Shown piece by piece: positions 1 to 6,107 of a stretch of DNA of 6,734 bases (position 1 is the first letter of the stretch; each line of letters opens with the position of its first letter). The notes beneath the pieces are model-generated. The model was not told the origin of the DNA. It did not search any database and saw nothing but the letters and a program-made list of their open reading frames with translations. The translations under genes were made by a program, and so were the position numbers. Source of the stretch: Actinomycetales bacterium (GTDB lineage: Bacteria; Actinomycetota; Actinomycetes; Actinomycetales; Beutenbergiaceae); the NCBI GenBank assembly GCA_016649925.1, contig JAENWO010000135.1:1-6734 (forward strand), given 5' to 3'.

Positions 1-1010
1 CACGAACTCGCCCACCTGGTCATCGGCTCTGACCCGCTGCGCAGCGAGGACACGTGGCAGGTACTGACCCGCGGCGGATTCTACCGCGGAGGCCCCGTAA
101 CCTCCACCGCCGTCGCCGGCTACGTCCAGGCGCTTTTGGACATCGCCGGGCGGGTCAACGGCGCACCCGTCCACCAGCTCCTCGGCGGCGCCGTGAGGGA
201 GCGTGTGCGCGTGCACGGATGGGTCGCGGGCGACCGTCCCGACGACATCGCCGAGCAGATCGCCCGACGCCGCGAACAAGGTCTGGACGCGGTCAAGTGC
301 AACGCCAGCGCCGAGCTGGGAGCGATCGACGCGGCCGCAGCCGTCGCGGGCGTCGTGGAACGGGCCACGATCGCCCGGCCGGCGCTGGGCTCGGATGGCG
401 ACTTCGCCTTGGACTCCATGGCCGGGTCAGCCCGCCGATGGCCCGGCGCATCCTGCCCCCGCTCGAGCCGCTCCTTCCACTCTTCGTCGAGGAGCCGGTG
501 GCACCCGAGCTGGCCGCCGAACACCTGCCCGCATCACGGCAAGCACGTCCGTCCCGATCGCCTCCGGGGAGCGTGCGTACTCGCGACGGGACGTCGCCCC
601 GCCCCTCGCGGGCGGCATCGCCGTTGCTCAGCCGGACGTATCCCACGCCGGTGGGATCTCCGAGACGCGTCGCATCGCGTCGTCGGCCGAGATGCACGGG
701 GCGAGCATCGCCCCGCACTCCCCGCTCGGCCCGATCGCTCTCACCGCAAGCCTGCAGGTGGATCTGGCGGCACCCAACGTGCTGATCCAGGAGCAGAGCC
801 GAGGCATCCACCACAACGAGAGCTGGGACGCGCTCGACCTCGTCCTCGACACTGCCGTCTTCGACATCTGTGACGGTCACATCGCTCGCCTGACGGGCCC
901 GGGGCCTCGGGATCGAGATCGACGGGGTGGCTGTTCGCCGGGCCGCCGAGCGGGGGCACGACTGGCACGCACCCGTGTGGCGGCACAAGGATGGGAGCCT
1001 GGCCGAATGG
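1..1010 (+). pseudogene. dgoD: D-galactonate dehydratase-like enolase-superfamily gene, 5' truncated by the window, three frameshifts
   Basis: Seen: family-like protein runs through three reading frames. Frame 1 carries GGFYRGGPV and HQLLGG up to about 413; frame 3 carries LHGRVSPPM and FVEEPV (about 414-530); frame 2 carries SVPIASGERAYSR, PDVSHAGG, APHSPLGPIAL and IQEQS (about 530-900); frame 3 again carries GIEIDG and WRHKDGSLAEW to 1010. Each switch fits one indel: a lost C at about 414, a lost C in the C-run at about 530, and an extra G in the G-run 901-904. Known: these motifs follow the DgoD/mandelate racemase order, including the metal-binding EEP and GER glutamates and the PLGP loop; the family dehydrates D-galactonate to 2-keto-3-deoxy-D-galactonate. 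Inferred: a dead gene, unless the indels are sequencing errors. Homology ends with the Trp at 1010; in this frame the next stop is at 1074-1076. A related aldonate substrate is possible. Confidence 0.85.
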
Positions 1011-1325
1011 TGCGTATCGGAACGTTCTCGCCTGAGGGAACCGCACCGTTGTGGAGTGGGCTCACGGCCGTGGTGACTGGCGGCTCGGAGGGGATCGGCG
1101 CGGCGATCGGGCATGTCGGCGCGCGTGAGCAGGGTCGCATCTGGTTGCTCGACGTCGATGAGGTCGCGGGCGAGCGGACGGCCCCGTCGATCCGTCGCGG
1201 TGGCGCGCACGCCTCGTTCCGACGCATGGATGTCACCGACGAGGCCGCCGTGACCGCCGTCATCGAGGAGATCCTGGCCGCGGACGGTCGAGTCGACGTG
1301 CTCGTCAACAACGCGGGACGGGATG
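1007..1325 (+). pseudogene. Short-chain dehydrogenase/reductase, N-terminal fragment only
   Basis: From the ATG at 1007, with GGGAG at 993-997 as a ribosome binding site, the reading frame gives a Rossmann start: TGGSEGIG (residues 24-31, the TGxxxGxG cofactor loop), LLDVDE at the end of strand 2 (acidic, so NAD(H) is likely), MDVTDE, and VDVLVNNAG with NNAG at residues 101-104. Homology then stops. The Asn, Ser, Tyr and Lys catalytic residues and the substrate domain, more than half of a normal ~250-residue SDR, are missing, and LacI sequence follows at once. The start overlaps the end of the dgoD-like gene, so both probably belonged to one operon. Nothing functional is expected from this fragment. 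The frame stays open far into the neighbouring antisense genes, which is a high-GC artefact and not a fusion protein. Confidence 0.8.
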
Positions 1326-1580
1326 TGCACGGGGTTGTGCGACGGGCTACGCGACCTGGGCGTCCGGGTACCTTACGACGTCGCCGTGATCGGCTTCGAC
1401 AACTGGGACGTCATCGCCATGGCGTCACGGCCTCCGCTGACGAGCGTCGACCTTCGCCTCGACGAGATCGGACGCGTCGCGGCAACCGAGCTGCTGGCGA
1501 AGGTCGAAGGTCGCGGCAGTCGAGGCTTGATCCGGGTGCCCACCCGCCTCGTGCTCCGCGAGTCGACCGGACTGGGATGA
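1323..1580 (+). pseudogene. LacI-family transcriptional regulator, C-terminal relic 1
   Basis: An 85-codon open frame ends at TGA 1578-1580. It contains GLRDLGVRVPYDVAVIGFDN, then RPPLTSVDL, IGRVAATELL and a typical LacI-type end. Known: the DVAVIGFDN...PPLTSVD block is the signature of the C-terminal effector-binding subdomain of LacI/GalR regulators. The helix-turn-helix, hinge and most of the sugar-binding domain are absent, leaving about a quarter of a ~340-residue protein. It is fused to the SDR fragment within about 1319-1340, in a different reading frame. The ATG at 1323 has no evident ribosome binding site and lies in the junction, so it is not a real start. Its core is nearly identical in DNA to relic 2 at 5815-5851. 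It cannot bind DNA as it stands. Confidence 0.85.
1376..1412 (+). repeat. Direct repeat copy A (LacI C-terminal core)
   Basis: 37 bases match 35 of 37 bases at 5815-5851 in the same orientation, 4,439 bp away. The stretch encodes DVAVIGFDNW, a conserved LacI block, so part of the identity reflects protein conservation. It is still a possible substrate for recombination that would remove the whole interval between the copies. Confidence 0.7.
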
Positions 1581-1612
1581 CCCAGATCCTCCACCCCTAT
1601 CGATCCCGGAGG
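1572..1612. terminator. Weak inverted repeats between convergent gene ends
   Basis: CTGGG (1572-1576) and CCCAG (1581-1585) form a 5-bp stem with a 4-base loop at the LacI relic stop. CCTCC (1588-1592) and GGAGG (1608-1612) form a second, longer-looped stem over the aldo/keto reductase stop. There is no U-tract. The position between convergent ends fits a terminator, but the stems are short enough to be chance. Confidence 0.2.
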
Positions 1613-2658
1613 TCTGCAGCCTTGAAGATCCGGAGATCTGGACAAGACGTCGAGGCGCGACCATGGGACGACCCGCCGTCTCGCACCGCCGACGATGCAC
1701 GGACCACGTCGGCGGGGAGCAGTCCTTGGTACGCGAGGGCCTCCCAGATGCCGTCGTCGAACGGTTCCTCCAGCCAGGCGGCGAGCTGGTTCACCTGCTC
1801 GGGCGTACGCAGTCCGAACGTCGCGTTGACCACAGCCCGGGCGCGCAGGCCGAACTGCGCGGCGGCCGCGGGCAGCGAGACCCCGAACCGCTCGCACACT
1901 CCGGCGATCCGGTTCGCCCGAGCGATCACCGCGGGCGGCGCGTCGCGGTACTCGTACTGCGCCCCGGGAGCGGCGCGTGGTGTGGCGAGGATCCCGCCGT
2001 TGAACACGCCGACGTTCACGATGCCGACGCCCATGCGCAGGCACAGCGGAACGAGTACGGGCAGCGCGGGCTGCTCCAGCAGGGTGAACCGCCCGGCGAG
2101 CATCACGAGATCGAGGCCGCCGCGCCCGACGAGGTCGATGAGCACGTCGACGTCCTTCGCCCCGGCGCCCACCGCCCGCACGAGGCCCTCGTCACGCAGG
2201 GCCAGCAGGGCGTCCATCCCCTGGTGCGCCTGTTCGGCCGGCAGCTCCTCGGGGTCGTGCAGGTAGGCGATGTCCAGGGCGTCCACACCGAGCCGGACGA
2301 GGCTCTCCTCGATCGAGCGGCGGATCCCGCCGGGTGTGGTGTCCCAGCGTCGACGGCGCGTCGTGGGGACGACGAACCCGCCCTCGACGTCCGTCTCGCC
2401 CGGCACGTGGTCCGGGTTCGACTCGATCAGCCGACCCACCTTGGAGGACAGGACGTACTCCTCGCGCGGTCGATCCGCGAGCAGCGCACCGAGGCGTTCC
2501 TCGGAGTAGCCCAGACCGTAGTGCGGCGCGGTGTCGAAGTACCTGATGCCGGCGTCCCAGGCCGCGTCGAACGTCGCGCGGGCACCCTCGTCGTCGAGCA
2601 CCCGGTAGAGGTTGCCGAACGTCGAGCCGCCCAGACCGACGGCAGGGAGCGCGATCAC
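1597..2658 (-). CDS. Aldo/keto reductase, probable L-fucose (D-threo-aldose 1-) dehydrogenase
   Basis: 353 residues from a GTG at 2658-2656 that overlaps the upstream dehydratase stop as GTGA, pointing to translational coupling; this decides the start. The AKR barrel is intact. The catalytic tetrad is visible as Asp42 and Tyr47 (FDTAPHYGLGYSEERLG), Lys73 (SSKVGRL) and His134 (AYLHDPEE). The N-terminal VGLGGSTFGNLYR and the RWDTTPGGIRRSIEESLVRL segment are typical of the D-threo-aldose/L-fucose dehydrogenase branch, cytosolic NAD(P)-dependent enzymes that oxidise the C1 hydroxyl of a sugar to its lactone. Placement after an L-fuconate dehydratase and an SDR supports L-fucose. The last ~35 residues after GLLPAD do not look like the family, and about a third of their codons end in A/T, so the native stop may be lost. 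A related aldose (L-galactose, D-arabinose) is a possible substrate. Confidence 0.9.
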   Translation of the reverse strand: MIALPAVGLGGSTFGNLYRVLDDEGARATFDAAWDAGIRYFDTAPHYGLGYSEERLGALLADRPREEYVLSSKVGRLIESNPDHVPGETDVEGGFVVPTTRRRRWDTTPGGIRRSIEESLVRLGVDALDIAYLHDPEELPAEQAHQGMDALLALRDEGLVRAVGAGAKDVDVLIDLVGRGGLDLVMLAGRFTLLEQPALPVLVPLCLRMGVGIVNVGVFNGGILATPRAAPGAQYEYRDAPPAVIARANRIAGVCERFGVSLPAAAAQFGLRARAVVNATFGLRTPEQVNQLAAWLEEPFDDGIWEALAYQGLLPADVVRASSAVRDGGSSHGRASTSCPDLRIFKAADLRDR

Positions 2659-4041
2659 GACGCACGCCCCGCGTCCGGAGCGGAACCACCCGACGCAACC
2701 CGCGCCGTCGTGCCGGTTGCTCCCCGACCGACCCGTTCGGCGCCGCCGGGGTAGCGGAACGTCTCGAGCATCGCGAGCAGCACCTGCGCTCCGGTGCCGG
2801 GCCGGCGGGGCGTGCGGAAGTGGCCGCGCTCGGCGACGGCCGGATCGGCGAGGTGCTCGTGCAGGTGGTCGACGAACTCGATCACCCGGTCCTGCTTCGT
2901 CGCGCTCACAGCGAGGTGGTCGAACATCGACAGGTGCTGCGCCAGCTCGCACAGCCCGACACCGCCGGCGTGCGGGCACACCGGGACGTCGAACTTCGCG
3001 ACGAGCAGCAGGATCGCGATGTTCTCGTTGACGCCCGCGACCCGGGTCGCGTCGATCTGCACGATCATGGTGCCCTTCGCCTGGAGCAGCTGTTTGAGCA
3101 CGATGCGGTTCTGCACGTGCTCGCCCGTCGCGACCTTGACCGGCGCGATGCCCGCAGCGATCGCGGTATGGCCGAGGATGTCGTCCGGGCTGGTCGGCTC
3201 CTCGACCCACCACGGGTCGTACGGCGCGAGCTTGCGCACCCAGTCGATCGCGTCGGCAACGTCCCAGCGCTGGTTCGCGTCGACGGCGATGCGCACATCC
3301 GGTCCGACAGCCTCGCGCGCCAGCGCCATCCGACGGATGTCGACGTCGGCGCCGACCTTCAGCTTGATCTGCGGGTACCCGTCGGCGACCGCCTCGTGCG
3401 CGAGCCGCAGCATCTTCTCGTCGCTGTAGCCGAGCCGCAGCATCTTCTCGTCGCTGTAGCCGAGCCACCCGGGGATGGTCGTGTACGCGGGACAGCCGTC
3501 CTCGAGGAGCTCCGCCTCGCGTTCCTCGCGACCGTCGACGGCGGCCGTGAGGATCTCGAGTGCGTCCTCGCCGGTCAGGGCGTCGGTGAGGTAGCGGAAG
3601 TCGACGAGGTCGACGACCTCCTCCGGGCTCAGGTCCGCGAGCAACTTCCACAGGGGCTCGCCCTCGCGGCGTGCTTCGAGGTCCCAGACGGCGTTGACGA
3701 CGGCACCGACCGCCATGTGCATGACGCCCTTCTCCGGGCCGAGCCAGCGCAGCTGGGAGTCGTGCACGAGCTCGCGCCAGAACCCGCTCATGTCGGCCAG
3801 GACGCCTTCGAGATCGCGCCCGACGATCGCCGGCGCGAGCGCCTGGATCGCCGCCGACTGCACGTCGTTGCCGCGCCCGATCGTGAAGACGAAGCCGTTG
3901 ACCTCCTCACCGGTGTCCGTGCGCAGGGCTGTGTACGCCGCTGATGTAGTCCCGGTCGGGGTTCATCGCGTCCGAGCCGTCGAGGTGCTCGGAGGTGGGG
4001 AACCGTAGGTCGACGACGTCGATCCCGGTGCACGTGGTCAT
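2655..4041 (-). pseudogene. L-fuconate dehydratase-like enolase-superfamily gene with +1 frameshift and 30-bp duplication
   Basis: The ATG at 4041 overlaps the SDR stop (ATGA). It opens with DLRFPTSEHLDGSDAMNPDR, typical of L-fuconate dehydratases. An extra base at 3945 (A on this strand) after DY shifts the frame and ends translation at 3907 after 44 residues; removing it restores SAAYTALRTD and IGRGND and a frame open to TGA 2657-2655. In the restored 461-residue protein the catalytic set is complete: KLK (226-228), metal ligands Asp254 (DANQRW), Glu280 (WVEEP) and Glu307 (TGEH), then Asp330 (QIDATR), His357 (PHAGG) and Glu388. LGYSDEKMLR occurs twice in tandem just before the barrel. The reaction is L-fuconate to 2-keto-3-deoxy-L-fuconate. 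A GTG at 3863 could restart translation but would drop about 59 N-terminal residues needed for the capping domain. The last ~25 residues extend past the usual end. If 3945 is a read error, this is an intact gene. Confidence 0.85.
3401..3466. repeat. Exact 30-bp tandem repeat, 2.2 copies
   Basis: Positions 3401-3430 are repeated without mismatch at 3431-3460, and six more bases match before the pattern breaks at 3467. The period is a multiple of three, so the dehydratase gains exactly ten residues (LGYSDEKMLR twice). The segment is about 14 residues upstream of the KLK acid/base motif. Perfect identity, synonymous positions included, means a recent duplication or an assembly artefact. Confidence 0.95.
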
Positions 4042-4805
4042 CGGTCGCCACCGGCCACGACCGGGCGGGGCAGCTGGACGTTCGCCATGCCGCCGTCGAC
4101 CGACAGGCTCGTGCCGGTGACCGAGCCGCTCGCCGCCGAGGCGAGATAGATCACGGCGCGGGCGACGTCCTGCGGGGGAACCAACCGGCCCGTGGGTTGC
4201 CGGGCTTCCAGCGTGGCGCGTTCGAGGGCCGGATCGTCGGCGTTGCTCAGCAGGCGACTCACCCACTCGGTGTCCACGGTGCCGGGGCTGACGCAGTTGA
4301 CGCGAATGCCCTCGCCGACGTGGTCCGCGGCCATCGCCTTCGTGAGGGAGAGGACCGCCCCCTTGCTCGCGGAGTACGCGGCTCGTTGCACAAGACCGAC
4401 GATGGCCGCGATCGAGCACATGTTCACCACGGAGGGACGCTCCGAGGCGCGCAGGTGTGGCAGCGCGGCGCGGGTGACGCGGACGGCTCCGAGGACGTTG
4501 ACGTCGAGCACCTTCGCCCAGGCGTCGAGATCACCGTCCTCGACGGTGCCCTGCGCACCGATGCCGGCGTTGTTCACGACGACGTCGATCCCGCCGAGCG
4601 AGGCTGCCGCCTCGGCGACCGCCGCGCCGACGCTCTCGTCGTCGGTGACGTCGCAGACCAGGCCGAGGACACGAGCGTCGGTGCTGGTGTGGACGTCGAG
4701 GACCGCCACGCGGGCACCTCCCGCCGTGAACTCCTTCGCCGTGACCGCACCGATACCGGCGGCTCCGCCGGTGATGATGACCCGCAGGCCCTCCAGGTCC
4801 GTCAT
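4038..4805 (-). CDS. SDR oxidoreductase, probable 2-keto-3-deoxy-L-fuconate dehydrogenase
   Basis: 255 residues, first gene of the minus-strand operon. The start is the ATG at 4805, preceded by GGAAGAGGGA. An in-frame ATG at 4862 is rejected because it adds 19 non-SDR residues and lies on the likely -10 box. The classical SDR pattern is complete: TGGAAGIG at 12-19 (cofactor loop), Asp37 at the end of strand 2 (favours NAD), DV at 52-53, NNAG at 78-81, Asn103, Ser131, and YSASK with Tyr144 and Lys148, then SPGTVDTEW and the C-terminal SVDGG. Its stop overlaps the dehydratase start as ATGA. Known: in the non-phosphorylating L-fucose pathway an SDR oxidises 2-keto-3-deoxy-L-fuconate to the 2,4-diketo acid. 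That substrate is inferred from context, since SDR sequence alone does not fix it; an L-fucose dehydrogenase role is the main alternative. Confidence 0.9.
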   Translation of the reverse strand: MTDLEGLRVIITGGAAGIGAVTAKEFTAGGARVAVLDVHTSTDARVLGLVCDVTDDESVGAAVAEAAASLGGIDVVVNNAGIGAQGTVEDGDLDAWAKVLDVNVLGAVRVTRAALPHLRASERPSVVNMCSIAAIVGLVQRAAYSASKGAVLSLTKAMAADHVGEGIRVNCVSPGTVDTEWVSRLLSNADDPALERATLEARQPTGRLVPPQDVARAVIYLASAASGSVTGTSLSVDGGMANVQLPRPVVAGGDR

Positions 4806-4807
4806 TG

Positions 4808-4817
4808 TCCCTCTTCC
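4808..4817 (-). promoter_or_regulatory. Ribosome binding site of the SDR gene
   Basis: Read on the minus strand this is GGAAGAGGGA, two bases before the ATG at 4805. It is purine-rich and supports this start over the upstream in-frame ATG at 4862. The GAGGG part sits rather close to the start. Confidence 0.5.
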
Positions 4818-4857
4818 GCGCCGGGGATGATGGACGCCTCCGCGCGCCCGTCTGGTG

Positions 4858-4878
4858 CCCATCCTAGGAGGACATGGG
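4858..4878. promoter_or_regulatory. Operator-like inverted repeat over the SDR-operon promoter
   Basis: CCCAT (4858-4862) and ATGGG (4874-4878) are inverted arms 11 bases apart, with the 8-base palindrome TCCTAGGA (4862-4869) partly inside. The repeat covers the proposed minus-strand -10 box, where a repressor would act. The arms are only 5 bp, so chance is a real possibility; it does not closely match the usual LacI-type operator with a central CG. Confidence 0.2.
4861..4866 (-). promoter_or_regulatory. Putative -10 box of the SDR/dehydratase/aldo-keto reductase operon
   Basis: On the minus strand the hexamer is TAGGAT, matching the actinobacterial TAnnnT -10 pattern. Transcription would begin about 50 bases before the SDR ATG. 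No clear -35 box is seen at 17-18 bp. It lies in the divergent gap to the hydrolase gene, the only space where this operon's promoter can be, unless transcription enters from elsewhere. Confidence 0.4.
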
Positions 4879-4956
4879 ACGGGCAGGTGACGCCCGTCGC
4901 ACGTCTGCGCACCGGCGCCTGCCCCACGACGCCCACATCCGACGGCGCTCGCTCGG

Positions 4957-4962
4957 TAGGGT
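4957..4962 (+). promoter_or_regulatory. Putative -10 box for leaderless transcription of the GDSL hydrolase
   Basis: TAGGGT ends seven bases before the GTG at 4970, the spacing at which a transcript would begin at or next to the start codon. No Shine-Dalgarno sequence is needed or clearly present. This arrangement is common in actinobacteria. No good -35 element is visible. Confidence 0.4.
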
Positions 4963-4969
4963 TTGGCCC

Positions 4970-5560
4970 GTGACCATCGTTCTCACCGGTGACTCGATCA
5001 CCGACGCCAGCCGTGACCGCGACAACCTGACCGACCTTGGCGCCGGCTACGCCGCCCTCGTGGCGCGCGAGCTCACCACCGAGCGTGTCCTCAACACCGG
5101 GATCGGCGGTAACCGGGTCATCGACCTGCAGGCCCGCTGGGACACCGACGTGCTCGCCCACTCCCCCGCCGTCGTCTCGATCATGATCGGGATCAATGAC
5201 ACGTGGCGCCGCTACGACTCGGGCGACCCGACGTCTGCCGCGGCCTTCGAGTCCGGGTATCGCGACGTGCTGAGGCGCACCCGCGCCGCAGGGGTGGGTC
5301 GGATCCTGCTCATCGAACCGTTCCTCGTCCCGGTCCGCCCCGACCAGTGGTCCTGGCGCGAGGACCTCGACCCGAAGATCGCGGTCGTCCGCCGTCTGGC
5401 CGAGGAGTTCGGCGCGGACCTCGTCGCCACGGACGGGCCGTTCGCGCAGGCCGCATCGGCGTCGAGTGCCGCCGATCTGGCGTACGACGGCGTCCACCCC
5501 GCCGAGGCCGGCCACGGGCTCCTTGCGAGCCGTTGGCTCGAGGTTTACCACAGCCGCTGA
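4970..5560 (+). CDS. GDSL/SGNH-family hydrolase (esterase)
   Basis: 196 residues from the GTG at 4970. The frame extends upstream to an ATG at 4874, but those residues (basic, Arg/His-rich) are unlike the family and cover the promoter. The SGNH blocks are complete: block I VLTGDSITD with nucleophile Ser9, block II NTGIGGNRV with an oxyanion Gly, block III IGINDTW with Asn76, and block V DGVHP with Asp173 and His176. There is no signal peptide or membrane segment, so it should be cytosolic. The length suits a small single-domain SGNH esterase. Such enzymes remove acyl groups from sugars or other small esters; the substrate cannot be read from sequence. It diverges from the fucose-type operon and precedes a LacI relic in the same direction, suggesting it was part of a carbohydrate-use locus. 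The frame is intact and G/C-rich at third positions. Confidence 0.9.
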   Translation: MTIVLTGDSITDASRDRDNLTDLGAGYAALVARELTTERVLNTGIGGNRVIDLQARWDTDVLAHSPAVVSIMIGINDTWRRYDSGDPTSAAAFESGYRDVLRRTRAAGVGRILLIEPFLVPVRPDQWSWREDLDPKIAVVRRLAEEFGADLVATDGPFAQAASASSAADLAYDGVHPAEAGHGLLASRWLEVYHSR

Positions 5561-5585
5561 GCCACCCGTCAGAGGGCCGGGAGCC

Positions 5586-6022
5586 ACGCTCGAGGGCAGG
5601 TTCTCCATGCCCATCCTGATGGGGGCGGAGGACGCCTTCGGCGCTGGCAGCACCTCGGTCTTCCTCTGCGATCCGCGCAGCGACGCCATCCGAGAGCAGC
5701 ATCATGTCCGCGCCCTGCTCTCCCGACGGGTGGACGGACCGATCGTGGTGGGTGCCCGCCAGATCGCCCGGGGGTGCTCGACGCGCTGCACGAGGCCGGA
5801 CGGGACGTGCCGACCGACGTCGCCGTGATCGGGTTCGACAACTGGGAGGTCCTCGCGGCGGGCGCACGCCCCCCGTTGTCGAGCGTCGACATCAACCTCG
5901 AGCAGCTGGGGCGGGTCGCAGCCAAGCGACTCTTCGCGGCGATCGACGGTTCTTTGAGCTCGGGCACCGAGGTCCTGCCCTGCCGCGTGGTCCCTCGTGG
6001 TTCCACCACGCCCCTCGGCTGA
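5586..6022 (+). pseudogene. LacI-family transcriptional regulator, relic 2 (N-terminal and internal deletion, frameshift)
   Basis: From about 5586 one frame reads LEGRFSMPILMGAEDAFG, TSVFLCDPRSDAIREQHHVR and RRVDGPIVVGAR, the first effector-binding subdomain of a LacI regulator. The next codons, QIARG (from 5760), belong over a hundred residues later in the family, so the middle of the domain is deleted in frame near 5757-5762. One G is then missing from the G-run 5770-5774, and the protein continues one frame over as VLDALHEAGRDVPTDVAVIG, RPPLSSVDI, LGRVAAKRLFAAIDG to TGA 6020-6022. The helix-turn-helix and hinge are absent: the hydrolase gene ends only ~25 bases upstream. This relic cannot be a DNA-binding repressor. 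The family and the two deletions are clear; the single-base loss could be a sequencing error. Confidence 0.85.
5815..5851 (+). repeat. Direct repeat copy B (LacI C-terminal core)
   Basis: Partner of the copy at 1376-1412, with 35 of 37 bases identical and the same orientation. The two copies bracket the complete minus-strand operon and the GDSL hydrolase gene. Confidence 0.7.
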
Positions 6023-6107
6023 GACCATCGAATACCGATGCCCTCGGACGATGACGTGAAGGCATGACCCACGCCCCGCCGTCGGGCACCGTCAGAACAT
6101 GCGGAAC

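Noticed and set aside
54..785. Arg/Pro-rich 243-residue plus-strand frame at the left end
   Set aside because: Only the short stretch about 414-530 has dehydratase motifs; the rest is the wrong frame of the same broken gene.
203..2266. Very long open plus-strand frame (687 codons)
   Set aside because: It crosses real dgoD and SDR pieces and then runs antisense to the aldo/keto reductase with no family motifs; an effect of high GC content and frameshifts.
3401..3466. Tandem repeat as the start of a CRISPR or other repeat array
   Set aside because: Two adjoining copies with no spacer, in frame inside a gene; a local duplication.
1597..3651. 684-codon minus-strand frame suggesting a dehydratase-aldo/keto reductase fusion
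   Set aside because: Its first half is the wrong frame of the dehydratase; only the part from the GTG at 2658 has aldo/keto reductase motifs, and the dehydratase has its own stop there.
2820..3944. Plus-strand open frame of 374 codons opposite the dehydratase
   Set aside because: Low-complexity Val/Arg/Asp-rich translation without motifs, mirroring a gene with a full catalytic residue set on the other strand.
4806..4862. 19-residue N-terminal extension of the minus-strand SDR from the ATG at 4862
   Set aside because: The residues are basic and unlike SDRs, and this start coincides with the likely -10 box; the ATG at 4805 has a ribosome binding site and gives the normal SDR length.
4983..4992. 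10-base perfect palindrome TCACCGGTGA as a possible operator
   Set aside because: It lies inside the GDSL codons for LTGD, where the motif dictates most bases; coincidence is likely.
5996..6010. CGTGG/CCACG hairpin at the end of LacI relic 2
   Set aside because: Only 5 bp within coding sequence for the conserved C-terminal RGSTTP, with no U-tract.
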